27,279 nucleotides of DNA, from positions 1 to 27,279 of the IMG/VR virus record IMGVR_UViG_3300008267_001353. The stretch is one strand, 5' to 3'. The translations under genes and the position numbers were made by a program. The notes under the pieces are model-generated. The model was given only the letters and a program-made list of their open reading frames with translations, was not told the DNA's origin and ran no database searches. How positions within the stretch are numbered: the stretch's first letter is position 1; each line of letters opens with the position of its first letter. Source of the DNA: a virus. Positions 7,712 through 14,854 of this stretch are shown one piece after another.

Positions 7712-8527
7712 ATGAAATTATTTTTAGTTGAGGGATTCAAAGATGAGTTGACCCCTGATATGAAGTATTATGCATTTGACTGGGACGACAACTTAATGTT
7801 CATGCCTACTCAGATTATTTTAAAAGATTCTGATGGTAAAGAAGTGGGTATGGGAACAGAAGATTTTGCTGAACATAGAATGAAAATAGGTAAAGAAGAT
7901 TTCGAATATAAAGGAAAAACTATAGTTGGGTTTGCAGAAAATCCATTTAGAAATTTTTCAGAGCAAGGAAATAAAAAGTTTATAATTGATTCTCTTTTAG
8001 CTAAAACAGGTCCGGCATGGGATGATTTTGTGGAATGTATAAATGGAGGGTCTATTTTCTCTATTATAACAGCAAGAGGACACTCACCTGAAACAATTAA
8101 ACAGGCAATCGAAAATCTTATAGAAGTTGGTTATAAAGGTCTATCGAAGAAAGAATTAGTATATAATTTAAAGAAATATAGGGAACTTGCCGGAGAAGAT
8201 GAATTAAGTGACTCCGAACTTGTGGAAAGTTATTTAAATATGAACAAGTATTATCCTGTTACTTATGGTAGTGGGTCAGCACAAAGTCCCGAACAAGGAA
8301 AAGTGGATGCGATAAAAGAGTTTTCAAGGTATGTAATTAATTTATCCAAAAAAATAGGGCAGACCCCTTACCTTAAAAATGATGTATCAAATAAATTTAT
8401 TCCTACTATTGGTTTTTCTGACGATGATTTAAGAAATTTAGAAAAGATGAAAAGTGCATTAAAAGATGACCCAGAAAATATTGTTCAAATGTATTCAACA
8501 CACGGAGGTATAAAAAAGAAATATTAA
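7712..8527 (+). CDS. HAD-superfamily hydrolase (probable phosphatase)
   Basis: A 271-aa protein with the four HAD motifs in order: D23-W-D25-D26 (motif I, FDWDDNLMF), T120 in IITARG (motif II), K197 in the QGKVDAIKEF region (candidate motif III Lys), and D237-D238-D239 in GFSDDDLRN (motif IV). HAD enzymes use the first Asp as nucleophile for phosphoryl transfer, and the second Asp as acid/base. The substrate cannot be told; nucleotide or polynucleotide 3'-phosphatase roles are known for phage HAD proteins. The frame is open 43 codons further upstream into the sheath gene, but the ATG at 7712 is chosen because it lies after the terminator and 3 nt behind a TATTTATA element. Its place between sheath and tube genes is odd, since these are adjacent in T4. 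Confidence 0.8.
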   Translation: MKLFLVEGFKDELTPDMKYYAFDWDDNLMFMPTQIILKDSDGKEVGMGTEDFAEHRMKIGKEDFEYKGKTIVGFAENPFRNFSEQGNKKFIIDSLLAKTGPAWDDFVECINGGSIFSIITARGHSPETIKQAIENLIEVGYKGLSKKELVYNLKKYRELAGEDELSDSELVESYLNMNKYYPVTYGSGSAQSPEQGKVDAIKEFSRYVINLSKKIGQTPYLKNDVSNKFIPTIGFSDDDLRNLEKMKSALKDDPENIVQMYSTHGGIKKKY

Positions 8528-8530
8528 TAA

Positions 8531-8538
8531 TATTTATA
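8531..8538 (+). promoter_or_regulatory. Upstream TATTTATA element in the 8528-8645 gap
   Basis: An exact TATTTATA, 107 nt before the tail tube ATG and 4 nt after the HAD stop. It is the farther of two such elements in this 118-nt A-rich gap. The gap shows no ORF with a start and no terminator. Confidence 0.3.
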
Positions 8539-8600
8539 AGTAAGACTAGTGTAAGTTTGATTGAAAAAAAAATAGAAGTAAATAGAAAAATTTAAAACTA

Positions 8601-8612
8601 ACACTATTTATA
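8601..8612 (+). promoter_or_regulatory. Putative strong promoter of the tail tube gene (ACACTATTTATA)
   Basis: ACACTATTTAT, identical over 11 bases to the sheath element at 4432-4442, followed by A. The TATTTATA ends 33 nt before the tube ATG. The leader behind it is almost pure A/T, very rich in A, and lacks a Shine-Dalgarno sequence. Sheath and tube are made in equal stoichiometry in contractile tails, which fits a shared promoter type. Confidence 0.45.
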
Positions 8613-8645
8613 ATAAAAATAAAAGAAAATTAAAAACAAAAGAAA

Positions 8646-9134
8646 ATGGCTGATTTACTAATGAAAATGCCGATACCGTATGAACCCAAAAGGAAGAACA
8701 GGTTCATTTTAAGTTTCCCAAGCGAACTTGGTATCAATGAATGGTATGTTGAATCTGCGGCAAGACCAAAGGTAACTATTAATCCTGTCGCTATACCTTT
8801 CTTAAACACTGAAAGATACGTTGCTGGTAAGTACACATGGGGTACTATCTCTGTAACTTTCCGTGACCCAATCGGTCCATCAGCCGCTCAGGCACTTATG
8901 GAATGGGTTCGTCTACATGCCGAATCTGTTACAGGTCGTATGGGTTATGCTGCTGGTTATAAGAAAGACGTAACACTTCAAATGCTCGACCCAACAGGTG
9001 TTGTAGTTGAAAAGTGGGTTATGATTGGAACATTCCTTTCGGACGTTGACTTCCAAAACTTGTCATACGGTGAAGATGGATTGGCAACAATTCAGGCTAC
9101 ACTCCGTCCTGACTACTGTGTGCTTGTGTACTAA
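8646..9134 (+). CDS. Tail tube protein (gp19-like)
   Basis: Forms the rigid inner tube through which DNA passes. The 162-aa length matches T4 gp19 (163 aa), and the layout fits: KNRFILSFPSELGINEWYVE followed by SAARP, WGTISVTFRDPIGPSAAQAL, MEWVRLHAESVTGRMGYAAG, VTLQMLDPTGVVVEKWVMIG and a C-terminal GLATIQATLRPDYCVLVY. Four of eight Arg codons are CGT, while AGA dominates in most genes here, consistent with codon adaptation in a highly expressed gene. It stands alone between an ACACTATTTAT element and a strong terminator. Confidence 0.93.
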   Translation: MADLLMKMPIPYEPKRKNRFILSFPSELGINEWYVESAARPKVTINPVAIPFLNTERYVAGKYTWGTISVTFRDPIGPSAAQALMEWVRLHAESVTGRMGYAAGYKKDVTLQMLDPTGVVVEKWVMIGTFLSDVDFQNLSYGEDGLATIQATLRPDYCVLVY

Positions 9135-9164
9135 TTTAGAAAAAAAATTCGAATTACTATTTAC

Positions 9165-9190
9165 AAATCCGTACTTTGTGCGGATTTTTT
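9165..9190 (+). terminator. Rho-independent terminator after the tail tube gene
   Basis: AAATCCGTAC (9165-9174) pairs with GTGCGGATTT (9178-9187) in a 10-bp stem (one T-G wobble) with a TTT loop, followed by a T run to 9192. It lies 30 nt past the tube stop. The next ATG (9213) is only 23 nt further on and has no clear promoter of its own, so read-through may supply that gene. Confidence 0.88.
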
Positions 9191-9212
9191 TTGTAAAAAA
9201 AAATATTAAATT

Positions 9213-9965
9213 ATGAACGAATATATTGCAGGACAAGAAAACTTTAATTTACCACATGATGTAATTATGTTACCAAGTCAAGGTAAATTTTATAAGAATA
9301 AGAAAAAAAGTGTTAAAGTTGGTTATTTAACCGCTTCCGATGAAAACCTATTAGGTAATGTAGGAAAATTGTCAGGAGAACAATTAGTACTTAGATTAGT
9401 TAGAAACAAACTTTATGAACCTGAACTCAATCCTTCTGAAATGTTAGAAGGTGACATTGAGGCGATTTTGTTATTTTTAAGAAATACATCTTTTGGTTCT
9501 GAATATAAATTCACACTTACAGACCCTGATACGGGTAATAAGTTTGAAAAATCAGTACTTTTAGATGAACTTTCTTTTAGAAAATCTGAAGTAGAACCTG
9601 ATGACAACGGTCATTATCTAACTAAATTACCAAAATCAGGTCATTCAGTTAAACTTAGACCACTTTCTTATGGTGAGACTACAGACTTGGAAAGAATGGA
9701 AGAAGAATACCCTTCTAACATGATTGCTCCAAAAGTAACATGGAGACTAGCAAAACAGATAGTTGAACTTAATGGTAATACTGACAAGGGTGAGATTGCT
9801 AAATTTATTGAGCAAATGCCAATTATGGATTCAAAATATATCACTAATTTTTTGAAAACAAATGAACCAAGATTAGATTTGAATCGTGAAGTAACAGCCC
9901 CATCAGGAAAAAAGGTAATGGTCAAGATTGCCTTTGGGGCTGAATTTTTTCGCCCTTTCTTCTAA
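9213..9965 (+). CDS. T4 gp26/PF12322-like baseplate or tail-assembly protein
   Basis: A 250-aa protein with the pattern of the T4 gp26-type baseplate family: DVIMLPSQGKFYKNKKKSVK near the N-terminus, GYLTASDENLL at about 38-48, an acidic centre, LPKSGHSVKLRPLSYGETTD in the middle and PRLDLNREVTAPSGKKVMVK near the end. In T4 these proteins act in baseplate hub assembly. Here the gene lies between tube and tape measure, exactly where many tailed phages encode tail assembly chaperones. Its last codons (GAA TTT TTT CGC) hold a possible +1 slip site leading into the 45-aa ORF behind it (see findings). The start ATG lacks a Shine-Dalgarno sequence. Family from memory of conserved motifs; role either hub assembly or chaperone. 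Confidence 0.65.
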   Translation: MNEYIAGQENFNLPHDVIMLPSQGKFYKNKKKSVKVGYLTASDENLLGNVGKLSGEQLVLRLVRNKLYEPELNPSEMLEGDIEAILLFLRNTSFGSEYKFTLTDPDTGNKFEKSVLLDELSFRKSEVEPDDNGHYLTKLPKSGHSVKLRPLSYGETTDLERMEEEYPSNMIAPKVTWRLAKQIVELNGNTDKGEIAKFIEQMPIMDSKYITNFLKTNEPRLDLNREVTAPSGKKVMVKIAFGAEFFRPFF

Positions 9966-9969
9966 TTAT

Positions 9970-10107
9970 ATGTTAAATTTGCTTGACCAGTATTATATAC
10001 TGGCCAAGTATCTTCATACATCATACTCTGATTTCTATAAAATGCCTATTTATCAAAGAAGATATTTGATAGATAAAATAATTGAAATCAACAGTCCAAA
10101 AAGCTAA
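9970..10107 (+). CDS. Small conserved-looking protein, possible frameshift partner of the gp26-like gene
   Basis: A 45-aa frame, MLNLLDQYYILAKYLHTSYS then DFYKMPIYQRRYLIDKIIEI, ending NSPKS. The F-x-x-M-P-x-x-x-R-R-x-x-x-I-D-K pattern is typical of small phage tail proteins in which helices pack around a Met-Pro and an Arg pair. It starts 4 nt after the gp26-like stop and lies in its +1 frame, which is open back through the TTTTTTC run at 9945-9951. It can therefore be made separately from its ATG by coupling, or as a 297-aa fusion by +1 frameshifting. It has no TATTTATA element or terminator before it. The tape measure gene starts 20 nt later. Confidence 0.7.
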   Translation: MLNLLDQYYILAKYLHTSYSDFYKMPIYQRRYLIDKIIEINSPKS

Positions 10108-10114
10108 ATAAGAT

Positions 10115-10122
10115 TATTTATT
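10115..10122 (+). promoter_or_regulatory. TATTTATT leader element of the tape measure gene
   Basis: TATTTATT lies 5 nt before the ATG at 10128, filling most of the 20-nt gap after the 45-aa ORF. AAGG follows at 10123-10126, too close to the ATG to be a normal Shine-Dalgarno site. Confidence 0.35.
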
Positions 10123-10127
10123 AAGGT

Positions 10128-11948
10128 ATGATGCAACTAGGTGAATCTGATGATGTTCCAAGTACGGGAAAAGACCCAAGTAGGTTAGATATACTTGCAG
10201 CTAAAGCCGCAACTGAAGGGGCTGCTTATCTTACTGACATTAATAAGATACTTAACGAAATTGACGACTCTATAATTTTTGTTGATAAGTCATTTAAGGA
10301 TTTAGTCAACACTATGGGTCGTGGTGAAAACTACGCCGCTGGTTTTGGTAAAGTATTAGAGGCTACGGCTAAAGACATAATATTAGCTGGTGGTAAGAGA
10401 GAAGATGCAATAAAAATTCAAACCGAAACTATTAATGTTATGGGTAGAGCTTCGATGCTCTCTCAAAAACAAGCAACTGATTTATTTAATGCGTCAAAAG
10501 TAACAGGGGTTGCATCAAAAGACCTAACAACGGCATTTTTAGATTCAGGGAGAAATTTAAGTAACATCTCCAAAGAAATGTTGGTTGTCAGAGAGACAGC
10601 CCAATCTTTAGGGGTAAATGCTAAACAAGTTTCAAGTTTAGTTACTGCAAATTTAGATAAGTTAAATAGATTTACATTCAGAGGAGGTGTTGAAGGTCTT
10701 GCAAGAATGGCGGCCAACGCTCAGTCCATGAGAGTTGGAATGGAAAGTACATTTGATTTAGTCGATGAATTAATGAATCCCGAAAAGGCCATTGAGATGG
10801 CTTCCGAATTCCAAAGAATGGGAATTGCTTCGGCAGATTTAACTAATCCACTAAAATTAATGTCAATGGAGGCCGGCGAACTCCAAGAAAAAATCGCTGA
10901 AGCCATGTCAAAATACGTCACCATAGGTGAGGATGGTACCAAGACCATTTCACAACAGGGTGTAAGGGTAATGAAACAATTGGCTTCTCAAGGGGTATTA
11001 ACAAGGGGAGAATTAGAAAAACTAGCAATTGGTACAAGAGAAATGCAAGACAAAATGTCTAAAATTAGTTTTGCAGGACTTAATTTAGATGAAGATACTC
11101 AAAAACTTATTGCAAATGTTGCTCAACTTGGAGAAGGTGGTACATATGAAATCCAAACTACGGACGAAAACAATAAAATTGTAAGTAAAAGTATTGAGCA
11201 ATTTGTCCAAGATTTAGGGGGAGACCAAGAAAAAATTAGACAAGCTTTACTTAGTCAAGAACAGAAAACTGGCGATGCAAGTAAAGACATGGGTGCAATT
11301 GCACAAGGTCAATTAGATGCTCTTACCACAATGACCCAACAAAACGCTTTGTTACTTGCAAGTTTAGGATTTACTGTGAGTGCGGGTAAAATGGGACCTG
11401 AGTTATTAAAAGCTTCTGTTGAATTAAACAAATTTATTAATACACCGATATTAAAAAATATTGGAAGTGAAAGTAAACTTGGACAAGGAATAGATGATAC
11501 TGCTGTAGAAATTAAAAATGCTTTAGAAGAATTTAAAAAAGGAGATATAACTGCCGATAGTCTTATGAAGTTACTCCAAGAAGTTGGAGGTACTGGAGGA
11601 AAGTTGGCAGGTAAATTTGGTGAGGCGGGAATAGATGTTGTTAAAGATTATGCTAAAGAATTTGGAATAGGTGAAGAAGCGGTTGACAATTTTATTAATG
11701 GGATTAAAGAAGGACTTCCTGAGGCAAAACAACAAGGAATTGATTTATTTTATGCTGTTTTAGATGGAATGAATGAAATGCTTGAAGAAATGGGGATTAA
11801 AGTGCCTGATGAATTCAAGAAAAAGAAAGAAGAAGAAAAAGAAACTGGAACAGGAAAAACTGAAAAACCAACGAAAAACCAAAACCTCCCGTACTTGGCT
11901 CAAACATTACTCCAGGAACAGGAGGAGACGAAGGATTATTATTCTTAG
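10128..11948 (+). CDS. Tape measure protein, N-terminal part (frame 1 of 2)
   Basis: A 606-aa frame with the make-up of a tape measure protein: long helical stretches, regular Ala/Leu/Lys spacing, few Cys or Trp, and position after the tube and assembly genes. Tape measures set tail length and are ejected with the DNA. Blocks such as RGENYAAGFGKVLEATAKDI, SQKQATDLFNASKVTGVASK and TMTQQNALLLASLGFTVSAG suggest helical and weakly hydrophobic segments. Two ATGs lie in tandem (10128, 10131). The last ~27 residues (after about 580) look unlike the rest and end at a TAG, whereas the -1 frame from 11864 reads on as plausible protein for 983 codons without an own ATG. The true product is probably one ~1562-aa protein. 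Sequence error at an A run or real frameshifting cannot be separated here. Confidence 0.75.
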   Translation: MMQLGESDDVPSTGKDPSRLDILAAKAATEGAAYLTDINKILNEIDDSIIFVDKSFKDLVNTMGRGENYAAGFGKVLEATAKDIILAGGKREDAIKIQTETINVMGRASMLSQKQATDLFNASKVTGVASKDLTTAFLDSGRNLSNISKEMLVVRETAQSLGVNAKQVSSLVTANLDKLNRFTFRGGVEGLARMAANAQSMRVGMESTFDLVDELMNPEKAIEMASEFQRMGIASADLTNPLKLMSMEAGELQEKIAEAMSKYVTIGEDGTKTISQQGVRVMKQLASQGVLTRGELEKLAIGTREMQDKMSKISFAGLNLDEDTQKLIANVAQLGEGGTYEIQTTDENNKIVSKSIEQFVQDLGGDQEKIRQALLSQEQKTGDASKDMGAIAQGQLDALTTMTQQNALLLASLGFTVSAGKMGPELLKASVELNKFINTPILKNIGSESKLGQGIDDTAVEIKNALEEFKKGDITADSLMKLLQEVGGTGGKLAGKFGEAGIDVVKDYAKEFGIGEEAVDNFINGIKEGLPEAKQQGIDLFYAVLDGMNEMLEEMGIKVPDEFKKKKEEEKETGTGKTEKPTKNQNLPYLAQTLLQEQEETKDYYS

Positions 11949-14815
11949 AGGACTTACAAAATTTAGATTTACAACAACTTGCAAGTCAACTTATACAACC
12001 TTTAGAAAAATTAGATATTACTACATCTGAAGTTGGAACTTTAAATGTACAAAATTTAAATATAGGCACGGCATTAGACGGAATCGTAAATGCTCTCGGT
12101 ACAATTCCGCAAAACCAATCACAATTAACAACACTAGTTAATGAAGTTGGAAAACAACAACAAACTTTCCAAGGAGGAAATTTAGAGAATGCAATTACTT
12201 CTTTGAGTGAGGGAACATCAGAGACGACTCAAGAAGGTACAATACAAGTAGAAACTCCACAAGTAGAAACACCTGAGTTTAATGTTGAAGAAACATTACC
12301 TGAAATTGAAGAGGGATTACCCGAAGTAGATACGACATTAAAGAAAACAAGAGGAGGATTTGCAAAAACCGAACCATCGTTTTCAGAAATGGAATATGGT
12401 TCTAAAGCTCCATCTCAGTATGAGAGTTTTAAAAAAGTGTTAGAACAAAATTATGGTGGAGAAATAATTGGTACTGGTGCAGAAGCCTTTGTACGTACAC
12501 CTGAGATGATTGCAGAAGCTAAAAAAAATGCTGAGTTTATAGGTGAGTATGAGCCAAGTGGTATAACTCCTAAAAAAGAAGAAGACGAAGATATAATTAA
12601 ATTAAGAAAAGAAATTGAAGATGAATATGCTCTAAAGGAAAAGGAAGACTTATACTTTAACAATTTATCAGAATTATATAAAGAAATTTCAAACATAGAA
12701 AAGAAAGGTCCTATAGAAGGGGATGATGAAAAAATTTTGAAATCACTTAATGATAGAGTAAATAAAACTATTTTTGACATTGAAAATTTAGGAGAGGAAG
12801 AGACACCGGAAGAAAAAATTAAATCAATTGGGTTAATAGATGACAAGGGGTTAGCACCAATTAAACCAACTTTAGATTCATTACCCGTACCCGAAAAAGA
12901 AGAAAAAACTCCATTAAAAGAAAGATTAAAAGAAGGTATTGGAGGATTAAAAGAAAAATTAAAAGTAAAAAAAGAAGAAGAAAAACCAATTGCCGCTGTT
13001 CCTGAAATACAAGAAGAATTTGTAATTAAGGACAAAGAAGGAAATATAATTGGAAAAAGTGGTAGTGAGAGAGCGGCAAGACTAAAAGGTGAAAAATTTG
13101 CAGGTGGAAAAACAGAGTCTATGGGAGGTTTTACTGTAGAAAAACAAACGGTAACACCACAACCATCTGAAACACCGGCGGTTGGTGTTGAAAAGGCTGC
13201 CGCTGAAGCGGAAGAAAAAACTACATTTAAAGAAAAATTAAAAGAAGGTATTGGTAACTTAGCTCAAAAAGGGAAGGAGAAAGTAAAAGAAAAAGTTGAA
13301 TTAGTTAGAAAAGAAATTGATGAAGTACTTTATCCCGAAGAACAAGTAAATAAAATTGAAACACCGGCGGTTGGTGTTGAACAAGTCACATCTGAAATTA
13401 AAGAACCAAAAACTTTAAGAGAAAAAATTGAAGAAGGTGCTGACAAACTTAGTGGAGGAATTGAAAAGTTTGCTGGTAAATTAGGTAAAAAGTTTGAAGG
13501 AGGTAATTTAAAATCAAAAATTGATGAAATTAGAGGTAAAATAAAACCCCAAGAAGAAGAGTCTAAAATTGAACCTGTTAAACAAGACATGTTCCCACTA
13601 TCTAAAGGATTTGATGGACCATTTTATGAAATGAAAGATGGTAAATTACAAATGAGAGACCCTTATGAAATGTTGGATGAGAAAAATAAAAAAGAAGAGG
13701 GAATCAAACCTGAAAGTATTGTAAGTGACAAAGACAAACTTAAATTAGAGTTTGACGAACAAGAAAGAAAAGATAGGGAAGAAAAACAACAGATGATTAG
13801 GGAGGCACTGACAGGTAGAAAGTCAGAAAAAACCCAACAATATTTAGATGAGGAAAGGAAAAAAACAAAAGAAAAATTAGAAAGTTTAGGAATTAAACCT
13901 AAACAACTCGAATCACTACCAAAGGAAGAATCAGGTTATCTAAAAATGTTAGATGAAAATGATAAAAAAGCAATTCCTTCTTTAACGAGTAAAAGTGGTA
14001 AACCAGTAAATTTAGATGAAACTGAAAAAATAGAGCCAAAATTACCTACAGAAGAAACTAAACCATTTTCAATATCAGACATTAAATTGTCTGATTTTAT
14101 GTCCGAAGACGATGGGACTATAGTTGAACCGGCAGAGGTTTTCCCAACAGAAGACGAGGTAAGACAAAACAAAGAAAAAGAAGAAACAAAGGCTAGAAGT
14201 TTTGCGTATTTGGAAGAATTGAGATTAAGAGAACAAACTCCTACAGTTCCTGAAACGCCGGCAAAAGGAATCGAAAAAATCGCTCAACTTGGACAAAAAT
14301 TCGAAGGAAAAATTGGAAGACTAAAGGGAAAATTATTTGGGAAAAAAGAGGAAGAAGAAAGTTCATTGGCTTACTATGAACCTGGAATATCTACCGAAGA
14401 ACCATACATTTCTGAGGGTATTGAGGAGGCATCAACTGAAGACTATGGTACACTTGCCGAAGAGACAGAATCTGAAGTAACACCACCCCAAGCAATTGAA
14501 GAATCTGTACCTTCAGTACCTGAACCAGCAGTCTCACCATTTGGTCAGTTACAAGATATTATGGGACAAGGTGGTGGAGAACAAGCCGCGGCACAAGGAG
14601 AAACCACACAAAACATTAATATAAGTGCAACTATAGAAATAGTTGGAAATGCGGAATTTGCAAAATTAATAGACCCAAGACAATTCCAACAAAAAATTGA
14701 AAGTATAGTAACAACCTCAATAGGTAAACCACAAATTGCTCAAAAATTCAATTCTGCCACAAGTACTGAAGCGGCATCAATGGGTGTAAAAGATACTAAG
14801 AGAAGAAGGTATTAA
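11864..14815 (+). CDS. Tape measure protein, C-terminal part (frame 2 of 2), charged and repetitive
   Basis: Open in the -1 frame relative to the upstream part from just after TGA at 11861. The first in-frame ATG is at about codon 176 and the first TTG at 12203, so no credible independent start exists near its beginning; the 11864-12202 stretch reads as good protein (LGSNITPGTGGDEGLLF, then LQNLDLQQLASQLIQPLEKL). The middle is very rich in Glu and Lys with Pro, and probably disordered or coiled coil. It contains repeats of an ETPAVGVE-type block followed by a KEKLKEGIG-type helix. The last ~90 residues are ordered-looking again (INISATIEIVGNAEFAKLID, QFQQKIESIVTTSIGKPQIA) and end basic. Could be a separate tail protein if the frame break is real and a TTG start is used, but continuity favours one protein. 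Confidence 0.7.
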   Translation, partial: KTNEKPKPPVLGSNITPGTGGDEGLLFLEDLQNLDLQQLASQLIQPLEKLDITTSEVGTLNVQNLNIGTALDGIVNALGTIPQNQSQLTTLVNEVGKQQQTFQGGNLENAITSLSEGTSETTQEGTIQVETPQVETPEFNVEETLPEIEEGLPEVDTTLKKTRGGFAKTEPSFSEMEYGSKAPSQYESFKKVLEQNYGGEIIGTGAEAFVRTPEMIAEAKKNAEFIGEYEPSGITPKKEEDEDIIKLRKEIEDEYALKEKEDLYFNNLSELYKEISNIEKKGPIEGDDEKILKSLNDRVNKTIFDIENLGEEETPEEKIKSIGLIDDKGLAPIKPTLDSLPVPEKEEKTPLKERLKEGIGGLKEKLKVKKEEEKPIAAVPEIQEEFVIKDKEGNIIGKSGSERAARLKGEKFAGGKTESMGGFTVEKQTVTPQPSETPAVGVEKAAAEAEEKTTFKEKLKEGIGNLAQKGKEKVKEKVELVRKEIDEVLYPEEQVNKIETPAVGVEQVTSEIKEPKTLREKIEEGADKLSGGIEKFAGKLGKKFEGGNLKSKIDEIRGKIKPQEEESKIEPVKQDMFPLSKGFDGPFYEMKDGKLQMRDPYEMLDEKNKKEEGIKPESIVSDKDKLKLEFDEQERKDREEKQQMIREALTGRKSEKTQQYLDEERKKTKEKLESLGIKPKQLESLPKEESGYLKMLDENDKKAIPSLTSKSGKPVNLDETEKIEPKLPTEETKPFSISDIKLSDFMSEDDGTIVEPAEVFPTEDEVRQNKEKEETKARSFAYLEELRLREQTPTVPETPAKGIEKIAQLGQKFEGKIGRLKGKLFGKKEEEESSLAYYEPGISTEEPYISEGIEEASTEDYGTLAEETESEVTPPQAIEESVPSVPEPAVSPFGQLQDIMGQGGGEQAAAQGETTQNINISATIEIVGNAEFAKLIDPRQFQQKIESIVTTSIGKPQIAQKFNSATSTEAASMGVKDTKRRRY
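13169..14275 (+). repeat. Dispersed repeats in the tape measure C-part
   Basis: A 24-nt unit coding for ETPAVGVE occurs identically at 13169-13192 and 13358-13381, and in diverged form (ETPAKGIE) at 14252-14275. In the first two copies, and loosely in an earlier one near 12900, it is followed by a charged helix of the type T(F/L)(K/R)EK(L/I)(K/E)EG. This looks like duplication of a linker-plus-helix module inside the tape measure, which could change tail length in steps. Confidence 0.75.
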
Positions 14816-14823
14816 AAATATAT

Positions 14824-14847
14824 ACTTATCTATTTATAGATATAAGT
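14824..14847 (+). promoter_or_regulatory. TATTTATA leader element in an imperfect dyad, before the large baseplate gene
   Basis: ACTTATCTAT (14824-14833) pairs with ATAGATATAAGT (14836-14847), with a 2-nt bulge. TATTTATA (14831-14838) lies at the centre, 16 nt before the ATG at 14855. The 39-nt gap after the tape measure holds nothing else. Either a promoter dyad or a weak hairpin; the short following TTTT is not enough to call a terminator. Confidence 0.45.
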
Positions 14848-14854
14848 TTTATTA

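Noticed and set aside
11773-12030. 85-aa plus-strand frame across the tape measure break
   Set aside because: Third frame, Lys/Arg/Thr-rich translation of A-rich DNA; neither neighbour's protein features continue into it.
12203-12205. TTG as the start of an independent 870-aa gene
   Set aside because: The same frame reads as good protein for 113 codons upstream, with no leader element at the TTG; continuation of the tape measure is more likely.
12451-13035. Long minus-strand open frame (194 aa) inside the tape measure C-part
   Set aside because: Ser/Phe-rich shadow of a Glu/Lys-rich coding region on the plus strand; no start context or leader element, and composition follows from the sense codons.
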